6,619 bases of DNA from Muribaculaceae bacterium (GTDB taxonomy: Bacteria; Bacteroidota; Bacteroidia; Bacteroidales; Muribaculaceae), in contig JAKSMA010000139.1 of NCBI GenBank assembly GCA_024400895.1, positions 1-6,619 of the forward strand, written 5' to 3'. Shown piece by piece: positions 1 to 5,626 of the stretch. Position 1 is the first letter of the stretch, and each line of letters starts with the position of its first letter. Below the pieces are notes generated by a model, which was not told where the DNA came from, made no database searches, and saw only the letters and a list, made by a program, of their open reading frames with translations. The translations under genes and the position numbers were made by a program.

Positions 1-6
1 AAATTG

Positions 7-60
7 CCAAATTTATTTGGTTTTCAACATAGAAGAACCGTCCCTTTTTACTAAAAATGG
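7..60 (-). terminator. Possible terminator region after the hydrolase operon
   Basis: Two AT-rich inverted repeats lie just past the stop of the last minus-strand gene. One pairs CC (42-43) and TTTTT (45-49) with AAAAA (53-57) and GG (59-60), with one mismatch in the stem. The other is the near-perfect palindrome CCAAAT/ATTTGG at 7-12 and 15-20. Either could end the operon transcript. Neither is followed by a clear U-tract on the minus strand, and the first stem is mostly A-T, so this is a weak call. The 7-20 palindrome is followed by TTTT on the plus strand and could instead end a gene lying left of the window. Confidence 0.25.
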
Positions 61-65
61 TTGGG

Positions 66-869
66 TTAGAAGGGCTGCTTTTTGAGGATGTGGTTGATGA
101 TGAGGGTGCAGGCGGCGGGGATTACTTTCACGTGGTCGAAGCCTTGCAACTCGAAGATGGGGATGTTTTGATGGCCTACGCCGTCGAGTACGCTTTTGAG
201 GTAGAGGTTTTCTTCGTAGCGCGACATCATCTCGTATTTGCGGTCGCCAGTGATGAGCACGAATGGCGCTGTAAGGTGGCGCGCATGGTTAAGTGGTGCA
301 TACTGGTCGACGATGGGAATGTCGGTGGGGATGCCTCGCTCTTTGCGGATGGTGTAGTGGGTGGCGGTCTGTCCGCTCACGGGATAGTAGCCTGCGAGGG
401 CGTCGGCGTCGATGCCGTGTGCTGCAAGATAACTCTTGTCGAGGGCGAGCATCAAGGTGAGATAGCCTCCAGCGGAATGCCCCGAAACATACACTTGCTT
501 GGGGTCGCCTCCATATTCAGCAATGTGGTTGACCACCCATGCCACGGCTGCCGCTGCATCTTGGGTGTACTCGGGGTTTTTGCAGTGTGGGAAAAGCCTG
601 TAGTTGGCCGCAACCACTGCTACGCCCTTGTTCTTGAATTCCTTCGGTATGGATTTGTTGCCGCCTTCCAGGCCTCCGCCGTGAAACCACACGATGGTTT
701 TGTAGGCCGTTTGCCCCTCGGGGTAGTAGATGTCGAGCACACAGCGCTCGCGTCGATATGCCGATGGGTCGTCGGAGGGCACATAGGGCACATTTTCCAC
801 AGTTTTGTATTGAGCGAAAACCGTGATGGTCACCGAGAAGAAAACGAGGAAAGAAAGGATGCGCTTCAT
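66..869 (-). CDS. Exported alpha/beta-hydrolase (esterase/lipase, HSL/carboxylesterase-like)
   Basis: A 267-residue secreted serine hydrolase, likely acting on carboxyl esters; the substrate cannot be read from the sequence. Residues 1-19 form a signal peptide (MKR, hydrophobic core, VFA), with cleavage predicted before Gln20, a common pattern in Bacteroidetes. The mature part has the oxyanion-hole motif HGGG (63-66), the nucleophile elbow G-H-S-A-G-G (130-135, Ser132), a likely acid Asp209 in the stretch LITGD, and His246 in FDH. The order and spacing fit the hormone-sensitive-lipase/BD-FAE type of alpha/beta fold, and the length is normal for a complete single-domain member. No lipobox and no T9SS C-terminal domain are visible, so the periplasm is the likely location. 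The start lies 6 bp after the porX stop, making this the last gene of the sirtuin-porX operon. Acetyl-xylan or other polysaccharide esterase activity is possible but unsupported, as no carbohydrate gene is nearby. Confidence 0.88.
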   Translation of the reverse strand: MKRILSFLVFFSVTITVFAQYKTVENVPYVPSDDPSAYRRERCVLDIYYPEGQTAYKTIVWFHGGGLEGGNKSIPKEFKNKGVAVVAANYRLFPHCKNPEYTQDAAAAVAWVVNHIAEYGGDPKQVYVSGHSAGGYLTLMLALDKSYLAAHGIDADALAGYYPVSGQTATHYTIRKERGIPTDIPIVDQYAPLNHARHLTAPFVLITGDRKYEMMSRYEENLYLKSVLDGVGHQNIPIFELQGFDHVKVIPAACTLIINHILKKQPF

Positions 870-875
870 TATTGG

Positions 876-2423
876 TTATTTCTTTGGGGTAAGGGTTACG
901 AGCGGCACGAGCATTTCTTCCATTGATATGCCACCATGCTGGAAGGTGTCGTTGTAGTATTGCACATAGTGGTTGTAATTGTTGGGATAGGCGAAGAAAT
1001 CACGGCCAGAGGCAAAGATGTAGGTGCTCGACACGTTGAGCAGTGGGAGGCCGAAGCGCTTTGGCTGCTTGATTTCGTATACTTGTCGAGGGTTGTAACT
1101 GAGGTTTTTGCCCACTTTGTAGCGCAGGTTTGTGTTGGTGTTCTTGTCGCCAATCACCTTGATGGCATTGTCCACACGCGTGGTGCCGTGGTCGGTGGTG
1201 AGCACGATTTTCCAACCTTGCTCAGCGATGCGCTTAAAGATTTCGAGCACATAGCTGTTCTTAAACCAAGTGACTGTGAGCGAGCGGTATGCCTCGTCGG
1301 TGTAGGCGAGTTCGCGAATCATCTTGCTTTCGGTGCGGGCGTGCGAAAGGATGTCGACAAAGTTGAACACTATCACATTGAGGTCGAAATTCTTGAGTTG
1401 GGCAAAGTGTTGCACCAGTCGTTCGCCGGCAGCCGAGTCGTTGAGCTTGTTGTATGAGAACTTGCATTTGCGGCGGTAGCGGTCGAGGATGGTCTGGATG
1501 AGAGGCGCCTCGTTGAGGTTCTTGCCCTCGTCTTCGTCTTCGTCGACCCAAAGGTCGGGAAACATGCGCTCAATGTCGATAGGCATCAGGCCCGAGAATA
1601 TGGCATTGCGTGCATATTGCGTGGCGGTGGGTAGGATAGTGGTGTAGAGTTCCTCTTTCTCCACATTGAAATATTCGTTCAGCAGCGGGCTGATGGTTTT
1701 CCACTGGTCGAGGCGGAAATTGTCGATGACGATGAAGCACACCTTCTCGCCGGCATCGATGAGTGGGAAAATCTGGGTTTTGAAGATTTCGTTACTCATC
1801 AGCGGGTGCTCGTCGGTGGTGACCCACTTCTCGTAGTTGCGTTTCACCATCTTGGCGAATGCATTGTTGGCCTCCTGCTTCTGCATTCGCAGCATGTCGG
1901 CCATGCCAGTTTCGGTGTTGGAAAGTGTGAGCTCCCAGCGCACCAGCGTGTTGTAGAGCTGATACCAGTCATCTATGGTGTTGGCCATCGATATTTGCTG
2001 ACTGATGTTCATGAATTCCTGCTGATAGTCGCTTGTGGCTTTTTGTGCCACGAGCGCATCGCTGTGCAGGTTTTTCTTGATGGAAAGCAGAATCTGCATA
2101 GGGTTGACAGGCTTAATCAGATAGTCGGCAATTTCGCTACCGATAGCCTGGTTCATAATGTTTTCCTCCTCGCTCTTTGTAATCATAATCACGGGCACAT
2201 TGGGCTGCGCAATCTTGATTTGCTGAAGTGCTTCAAGTCCGCTGATACCCGGCATGTTTTCGTCGAGGATGATAAGGTTGAAGTTCTGCTGCGAAATGGC
2301 GTCGAGCGCATCGCGGCCATTGGTCACGGTGGTCACTTCATAGCCCTTGTTCTGGAGGAAAAGGATATGGGGTTTCAAGAGGTCGATTTCGTCGTCGGCC
2401 CAGAGAATCTGTTCGTTGTTCAT
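876..2423 (-). CDS. porX: PorX-type response regulator with PglZ/alkaline-phosphatase-superfamily effector domain
   Basis: A 515-residue two-component regulator. Residues 3-120 are a CheY-like receiver with the acidic pair Asp10/Asp11, phospho-acceptor Asp54 (ILDENMPG), Thr82 and Lys104 (YLIKP). A helical linker (about 121-215) leads to a PglZ domain of the alkaline phosphatase superfamily. Probable metal ligands or catalytic residues are Asp234 (VIDN), a Thr in the TTILPTATQ stretch (261-269) or nearby, Asp357/His361 (DILSH), Asp411/His412 (TTDHG) and His496. No DNA-binding helix-turn-helix is seen. In Porphyromonas and Flavobacterium, PorX is phosphorylated by PorY, controls type IX secretion genes and, from recalled structural work, binds zinc and cleaves oligonucleotides. 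Homologues also occur in Bacteroidales without T9SS, so the role here depends on whether the genome has one. All key receiver residues are intact. No partner histidine kinase is in the window, which fits the usual orphan placement. It lies between the sirtuin (10 bp) and hydrolase (6 bp) genes. Confidence 0.93.
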   Translation of the reverse strand: MNNEQILWADDEIDLLKPHILFLQNKGYEVTTVTNGRDALDAISQQNFNLIILDENMPGISGLEALQQIKIAQPNVPVIMITKSEEENIMNQAIGSEIADYLIKPVNPMQILLSIKKNLHSDALVAQKATSDYQQEFMNISQQISMANTIDDWYQLYNTLVRWELTLSNTETGMADMLRMQKQEANNAFAKMVKRNYEKWVTTDEHPLMSNEIFKTQIFPLIDAGEKVCFIVIDNFRLDQWKTISPLLNEYFNVEKEELYTTILPTATQYARNAIFSGLMPIDIERMFPDLWVDEDEDEGKNLNEAPLIQTILDRYRRKCKFSYNKLNDSAAGERLVQHFAQLKNFDLNVIVFNFVDILSHARTESKMIRELAYTDEAYRSLTVTWFKNSYVLEIFKRIAEQGWKIVLTTDHGTTRVDNAIKVIGDKNTNTNLRYKVGKNLSYNPRQVYEIKQPKRFGLPLLNVSSTYIFASGRDFFAYPNNYNHYVQYYNDTFQHGGISMEEMLVPLVTLTPKK

Positions 2424-2433
2424 ACGCGTGTGT

Positions 2434-3135
2434 TTATTTTTGAGTGAGGATTTGGATGAGTTCGGCGACGCCTTCTGTTGCCTTCTTGGCTATCACATGC
2501 ACGTGCGATGGCACCGCTGCCGGATTAGGGTCGATGTAGTAGACCTCGGCACCTGCGGGTGCATATTGCAACAGAGCGGCTGCGGGATACACCACTAGCG
2601 TGGTGCCAATCACCACAAAAATGTCGGCTTGGCTCGCCAGGCGGCAGGCTGGGTCGAAATTGGGCACCGACTCGCCGAAAAACACGATGTGTGGGCGCAC
2701 ATGGTCGCCGTAAGCATCGATGGTGTCGACAGATGTCTCGATGCCGCGGTCGGAAAGTTCGTCGCATGGGAGCGTGTAGACACGGTCTTCATATCTCATC
2801 GAGCGCACCTTCATCAGTTCGCCATGAAGGTGAAGCACATTGGCAGAGCCGGCGCGCTCGTGGAGGTCGTCGACATTTTGCGTAATCACGTTCACGTTGA
2901 AATACTTCTCCAGCTCCACAAGTCCGTAGTGTGCGGCATTGGGCTTCACTTCAAGGAGCTGCTTGCGGCGCTCGTTGTAGAATTGGTGTATCAATGCAGG
3001 GTTGCGTGCAAAGCCTTCGTCGCTTGCCACATCCATCACATTGTGGTTTTCCCACAGCCCACCTGCATCGCGGAAAGTGGTGATTCCGCTCTCGGCACTC
3101 ATGCCCGCTCCGGTGGATATAACCAAGTTTTTCAT
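2434..3135 (-). CDS. cobB: NAD-dependent protein deacylase, CobB/Sir2 family (class III-like)
   Basis: A 233-residue cytoplasmic sirtuin that removes acyl groups from lysine using NAD+, giving nicotinamide and O-acyl-ADP-ribose. The NAD-binding motif GAGMSAESGI (9-18) with FRD (21-23), the TQNVD motif (85-89), catalytic His104 in HLHGEL, and the later GTT (177-179) and YPAA (183-186) stretches are all present. Tyr53 and Arg56 in FYNERR form the Y-x-x-R pair which, in E. coli CobB and SIRT5, reads negatively charged acyl groups, so desuccinylation as well as deacetylation is likely. Oddly, the zinc ribbon is reduced: only Cys124 and Cys164 exist, so a four-cysteine site cannot form. The length is normal for a compact bacterial sirtuin. 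The ATG chosen sits directly before the Rossmann strand, as in E. coli CobB. It is the first gene of the minus operon and probably starts from the box at 3168-3175. Confidence 0.93.
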   Translation of the reverse strand: MKNLVISTGAGMSAESGITTFRDAGGLWENHNVMDVASDEGFARNPALIHQFYNERRKQLLEVKPNAAHYGLVELEKYFNVNVITQNVDDLHERAGSANVLHLHGELMKVRSMRYEDRVYTLPCDELSDRGIETSVDTIDAYGDHVRPHIVFFGESVPNFDPACRLASQADIFVVIGTTLVVYPAAALLQYAPAGAEVYYIDPNPAAVPSHVHVIAKKATEGVAELIQILTQK

Positions 3136-3167
3136 CTATTTTTAATAATTAATGAGATTTCTATTCG

Positions 3168-3175
3168 CAAATTTA
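3168..3175 (-). promoter_or_regulatory. -7 box (TAAATTTG) for the sirtuin-porX-hydrolase operon
   Basis: On the minus strand the sequence reads TAAATTTG, an exact match to the Bacteroidetes primary sigma -7 consensus TAnnTTTG, 32 bp before the sirtuin ATG. No well-spaced TTTG -33 element is seen: a TTTTTTG lies 12 bp upstream (3188-3194) and a TTTTG 26 bp upstream (3202-3206), against the usual 19-21 bp. The region is AT-rich, so a chance match is possible. The position, short leader and divergent layout support it. Confidence 0.5.
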
Positions 3176-3219
3176 AACTTTTTTATTCAAAAAATAGCGT
3201 TCAAAACTATAAATAACTT

Positions 3220-3227
3220 TAACTTTG
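3220..3227 (+). promoter_or_regulatory. -7 box (TAACTTTG) for the FKBP cluster
   Basis: TAACTTTG matches the Bacteroidetes -7 consensus TAnnTTTG exactly and lies 38 bp before the ATG at 3266, implying a leader of roughly 30 nt. A good TTTG -33 element is not seen at the expected distance; the bases there read GCGTTC. The leader is A-rich (AAAACAAAAGAAAC) with no Shine-Dalgarno sequence, typical of strongly translated Bacteroidetes genes. It sits 44 bp from the opposing -7 box, so the two promoters are back to back and could share regulation. Confidence 0.6.
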
Positions 3228-3265
3228 CAGATAATTTGAATTAAAACAAAAGAAACATTTACAAC

Positions 3266-3865
3266 ATGGACAAACTTAGCTATGCATTAGGCCTCAGCAT
3301 GGGCCAAAATTTCAAGGGTTCGGGCGTTGACAAACTCAATGCTGATGATTTCGCTGACGCACTCCGCGCAGTGTATGGTGAAGGAAAACCCGCAATGACC
3401 TATGACGAAGCCAAGCAAGTGGTACAAGAATACTTTACAAACCTCCAAAACAAGGCTGGCGAAATGAACGCTCAAGCCGGCAAGGAATATCTCGCCGAAA
3501 ACGCAAAGCAAGAGGGCGTGGTAGTGACTGAAAGCGGTTTGCAATACCTCGTGGTGAAGGAAGGCGACGGCAAGAAGCCTGGTCCAAACGACGTGGTGAC
3601 CGTGCACTACACTGGTCGCTTAATCGACGGCACCGTGTTCGACAGCTCTGTTGAGCGTGGCGAACCTGCAACTTTCGCAGTGGGACAAGTGATTGCCGGA
3701 TGGGTTGAAGGATTGCAACTCATGCGTGAAGGCGCCGCTTATCGCCTCTTCATTCCAAGCGAACTCGCTTATGGCGAACACGGCACTGGCCCTATCCAAC
3801 CAAACTCAGCACTCATCTTCGATGTGCAACTCATCAAGGTGGGCTTGGACGAAGATGCTAAATAA
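3266..3865 (+). CDS. fklB: Cytoplasmic FKBP-type peptidyl-prolyl cis-trans isomerase, FklB-like
   Basis: A 199-residue prolyl isomerase with no signal peptide, so cytoplasmic. Residues 5-38 are one helical FKBP_N dimerisation module (SYALGLSMGQ and LNADDFADALRAVYG), followed by a long helix to about residue 83. The FKBP domain spans roughly 88-192. All pocket residues known from FKBP12 can be matched: Tyr115 (VHYTG), Phe125/Asp126 (VFDSS), Phe137, Val142/Ile143, Trp146 (VIAGW), Tyr169 (LAYGE) and Phe185 (LIFDV). The wording closely follows E. coli FklB (FKBP22) as I recall it, including YLxENAKxEGV, TESGLQ and DGTVFDSSVxRGEPA, and the length is similar. It should speed proline isomerisation in newly made proteins, probably as a dimer. 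All five arginines use CGC or CGT, which suggests high expression. It is first in the plus-strand cluster, 43 bp before the next FKBP gene. FkpA is the alternative, but FkpA is exported. Confidence 0.93.
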   Translation: MDKLSYALGLSMGQNFKGSGVDKLNADDFADALRAVYGEGKPAMTYDEAKQVVQEYFTNLQNKAGEMNAQAGKEYLAENAKQEGVVVTESGLQYLVVKEGDGKKPGPNDVVTVHYTGRLIDGTVFDSSVERGEPATFAVGQVIAGWVEGLQLMREGAAYRLFIPSELAYGEHGTGPIQPNSALIFDVQLIKVGLDEDAK

Positions 3866-3908
3866 GAAGACTCAAAAATTAAAAACAATAAAATATTATC
3901 AACGAATT

Positions 3909-4796
3909 ATGAAAAAAATTCTTTTCATTTTGGCAGCTGTAGCACTTTTGGCAAGCTGCAACAAGAAAGGTGAAGGTACAACCCCTACAGAAGACTCATT
4001 GAGCACAGCCTATGGTACAATGGCAGGCTATGGCATCAAGATGCAAGTGAAGCAATCTCCTGACTCTGTGAATATGGACGCTTTCCTCAAAGGTTTGGAA
4101 AAAGCGCTTGCAGAAGAAAACGACACTTCGGTCAACGCTCGTAGCTTCAAAATGGGTGAACAAATTGGTTCTCAAGTTGCTGCAAGCTTCACTTCTTTGC
4201 AGGAACAAGGCGTGAACATCAACAAGGAAATGTTTATCGCAGAATTGAAGAAGGCATTTGCTGATCCAAAGGAACCAGATCAAGCTAAGATGATGACCAT
4301 TCAAACCACTCTTCAGGCTTTGATGGGCAAGGTGCAAGCTGACGCTGCCAAGAAGAAAGCTCAAGAAGGTGTTGACTACTTCAAGAAAGCAGAAAAGAGC
4401 GGCGACTACAAGAAAACTGCTCTCGGCGTGCTCTATAAAGTGGAAAAAGAAGGTAAGGGCGCTAACTTCAAGATGGGCGACCAAGTGATGCTCAAATACA
4501 AGGGTATGCACGTTGACGGTAGCGTGTTCGACCAAAGCCCTAAGGCTGTGATGTTCCCAGTCGACGAAACTCAACTCATCAAGGGTTTTGTGGATATGCT
4601 CAAGAACATGAAGCCTGGCATGAAGGTGACTTGCATCATCCCTGGCAAGCTCGCTTATGGCGACCGTGGCAACCAAAACATTGCTCCTAACGAAGTGCTC
4701 GTATTCGAAATCGAAACAGGTGCTCTTGCTACTGAAGCCGACAAGAAGAAAGCTCAAGCAGAGATGGAAGCAATGCAAGCTGGTGGCATGCAGTAA
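3909..4796 (+). CDS. FKBP-type peptidyl-prolyl isomerase lipoprotein with doubled N-terminal helical module
   Basis: A 295-residue envelope lipoprotein, FkpA/Mip-like in plan. The frame is open upstream to 3693, but the ATG at 3909 gives a textbook signal (MKK, hydrophobic core, lipobox L-A-S-C, Cys17); earlier starts would overlap the previous gene. After Cys17 comes NKKGEG, without the acidic cluster of the Bacteroidetes surface-export signal, so it probably faces the periplasm. Two FKBP_N-like helical units follow (about 31-69 and 79-117), each with a G-x3-G helix and a second helix introduced by N-x(D/E)xF. A charged helix (about 140-165) leads to the FKBP domain (about 170-272): Tyr197, Phe207/Asp208, Phe216, Leu223/Ile224, Tyr250 and Phe266 are kept, but the pocket Trp is Phe227. 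A helix rich in Lys, Ala, Glu and Met ends the protein. It is likely a dimeric foldase and chaperone for exported proteins, co-transcribed with the preceding gene. Confidence 0.9.
   Translation: MKKILFILAAVALLASCNKKGEGTTPTEDSLSTAYGTMAGYGIKMQVKQSPDSVNMDAFLKGLEKALAEENDTSVNARSFKMGEQIGSQVAASFTSLQEQGVNINKEMFIAELKKAFADPKEPDQAKMMTIQTTLQALMGKVQADAAKKKAQEGVDYFKKAEKSGDYKKTALGVLYKVEKEGKGANFKMGDQVMLKYKGMHVDGSVFDQSPKAVMFPVDETQLIKGFVDMLKNMKPGMKVTCIIPGKLAYGDRGNQNIAPNEVLVFEIETGALATEADKKKAQAEMEAMQAGGMQ
3991..4005 (+). repeat. 15-base match between two FKBP genes, copy 1
   Basis: AAGACTCATTGAGCA occurs here and again at 5718-5732, in the same codon phase and at the same place in the two proteins (D-S-L-S at the start of the first helical module). 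It is best read as residual identity from gene duplication, though gene conversion or a conserved coding constraint could also explain it. Confidence 0.6.
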
Positions 4797-4811
4797 TTTC
4801 TAAAAGTTGAG

Positions 4812-4849
4812 GAAGCAGAAATTTTCCATTTTTTTGAATATTCTGCTTC
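4812..4849 (+). terminator. Hairpin after the FKBP lipoprotein gene, possible terminator
   Basis: GAAGCAGAA (4812-4820) pairs perfectly with TTCTGCTTC (4841-4849). An imperfect inner stem can form from TTC (4824-4826) and GAA (4836-4838), closing a T-rich loop. It begins 15 bp after the stop at 4796, the usual place for an intrinsic terminator. No U-tract follows; the next bases are AGCGACGC. It may therefore protect the 3' end or only partly stop transcription. Confidence 0.4.
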
Positions 4850-4913
4850 AGCGACGCATAAAATAATTCTTCCTTTCCGTGGCAGGTAGTTATGTTGTTT
4901 GCGGAGAGGAAGA

Positions 4914-4945
4914 TTTTTTTTTAAAAAAATGGGGTGAAGAACCCC
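4914..4945. promoter_or_regulatory. T9-A7 tract and GGGGT/ACCCC hairpin before the third FKBP gene
   Basis: Nine T (4914-4922) and seven A (4923-4929) run directly into GGGGT (4931-4935), a five-base GAAGA loop, and ACCCC (4941-4945). The hairpin ends 21 bp before the ATG at 4967, so on the plus strand it lies in the leader and close to the ribosome site. Read on the minus strand, it is a G+C stem followed by seven T, the classic form of an intrinsic terminator, yet no minus-strand gene precedes it in this window. The T9-A7 block could also fold with itself or act as an UP-like or bent element. Its role is unknown. Confidence 0.4.
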
Positions 4946-4966
4946 CTTATTACCAAAACGATAATT

Positions 4967-5473
4967 ATGAAAACATTCGTATTATGGATCTGTGCAGCCG
5001 TGTTGGCCGTTGGTCTCGTGGGCTGTGGAAAGAAAGAATCGGAAACAAAACTCGATCCGGAACTTGAAAAGCAGTTGGCTTCAATCAAGACTGCTGCCGA
5101 GGAAGGCGCTGAGTTCATCGCCGCACAGATGAAAGCCGACCCACAACTCAAGAAAACAAAATCGGGACTGGTGTATAAAATTCTGGAGCCAGGTGAAGGC
5201 GAATTGTTCAAACCAACCGACACTGTGAAAGTGATTTACACTGGCAAGCGCACCAATGGCGAAGAATTTGACTCAAGCCATGGCGAAGCAGTGGATTTCC
5301 CTTTGCAGAATGTGGTGGCAGGTTTCCGCGAAATGATTACAATGATGCGCCCGGGTGCAAAGGCCTACTGCATCTTGCCAAGCGAGATTGCTTACGGCTC
5401 TCAAGGCAACCAGGCTATTTCGCCTAATGAAACCCTTGTGTTCGAACTCGAAACCACAGAGTTGGTAAAGTAA
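4967..5473 (+). CDS. Small FKBP-type peptidyl-prolyl isomerase lipoprotein
   Basis: A 168-residue lipoprotein. The ATG at 4967 is chosen because it starts a clean lipoprotein signal (MKT, hydrophobic core, lipobox L-V-G-C, Cys20). The frame extends upstream only to a GTG at 4934 inside the hairpin, which would put eleven polar residues before the signal. Residues 21-60 form a short charged, helical linker with no recognisable dimerisation module, unlike its three neighbours. The FKBP domain (about 63-166) has Tyr91 (YTG), Phe101/Asp102 (FDSS), Phe111, Val116/Val117, Tyr143 (AYG) and Phe159, with Phe120 in place of the usual Trp. It should therefore be an active prolyl isomerase, probably monomeric and anchored to a membrane facing the periplasm, since GKKESE after the Cys lacks a surface-export motif. 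The gene follows a 170-bp gap and may have its own promoter, though no exact TAnnTTTG box is seen there; GTTGTTTG at 4894-4901 is the nearest. Confidence 0.9.
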   Translation: MKTFVLWICAAVLAVGLVGCGKKESETKLDPELEKQLASIKTAAEEGAEFIAAQMKADPQLKKTKSGLVYKILEPGEGELFKPTDTVKVIYTGKRTNGEEFDSSHGEAVDFPLQNVVAGFREMITMMRPGAKAYCILPSEIAYGSQGNQAISPNETLVFELETTELVK

Positions 5474-5602
5474 CGGCAATTCAGAGGTGCGTATGAAAAG
5501 AATGATGATGGCGAAGGCATTGCCAAAAATATGATTGTGAACGCTGCCAACGAGCAGCTGCTGCGGCTGCCCCCGCTCAGGAACAACAAAACAAATGATT
5601 AA
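5474..5602 (+). other. Coding-like spacer, possible decayed gene end or lost C-terminal tail
   Basis: After the TAA at 5471-5473 the same frame stays open for 42 codons to a TAA at 5600-5602, reading a hydrophilic stretch that includes EKNDDGEGIAKN. From 5554 another frame reads alanine-rich AAAAAAPAQEQQNK and ends at TGA 5596-5598. That composition is typical of the low-complexity tails of exported Bacteroidetes proteins. A frameshift near 5549-5554 would join the two. No good start codon with a continuous protein exists, so it is not called as a gene. It could be a fossil tail of the preceding FKBP or a fragment of another copy. Confidence 0.3.
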
Positions 5603-5626
5603 TAACTCACTAAGATTATTCAAAAC

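Noticed and set aside
57..926. Long plus-strand open frame (289 codons) opposite the hydrolase gene
   Set aside because: It lies antisense to a gene with a complete catalytic triad and signal peptide, and its translation has no recognisable domain. Codon bias on the true strand explains the open frame.
1806..2447. Plus-strand open frame opposite the porX receiver domain
   Set aside because: It is a shadow of a receiver and linker region with all key residues on the minus strand; no motif or start context supports it.
2629..3216. Plus-strand open frame opposite the sirtuin gene, running into the divergent promoter region
   Set aside because: It overlaps intact sirtuin motifs and would end inside the AT-rich control region; no family resemblance.
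3693..3908. Upstream extension of the 295-residue FKBP lipoprotein
   Set aside because: It overlaps the end of the preceding FKBP gene in another frame and would bury the lipoprotein signal. The ATG at 3909 gives a proper signal peptide.
3996..4778. Minus-strand open frame (260 codons) opposite the large FKBP lipoprotein
   Set aside because: Its His-, Leu- and Phe-rich translation is what the reverse complement of a Lys/Glu/Gln-rich gene gives; no domain or promoter.
4934..4966. GTG start for the small FKBP lipoprotein
   Set aside because: It lies inside the GGGGT/ACCCC hairpin and would add eleven residues before a well-formed lipoprotein signal that begins at ATG 4967.
5493..5534. Tiny open frame MKRMMMAKALPKI in the spacer after the third FKBP
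   Set aside because: Only 13 codons, with no ribosome site and no continuation; chance occurrence is likely.
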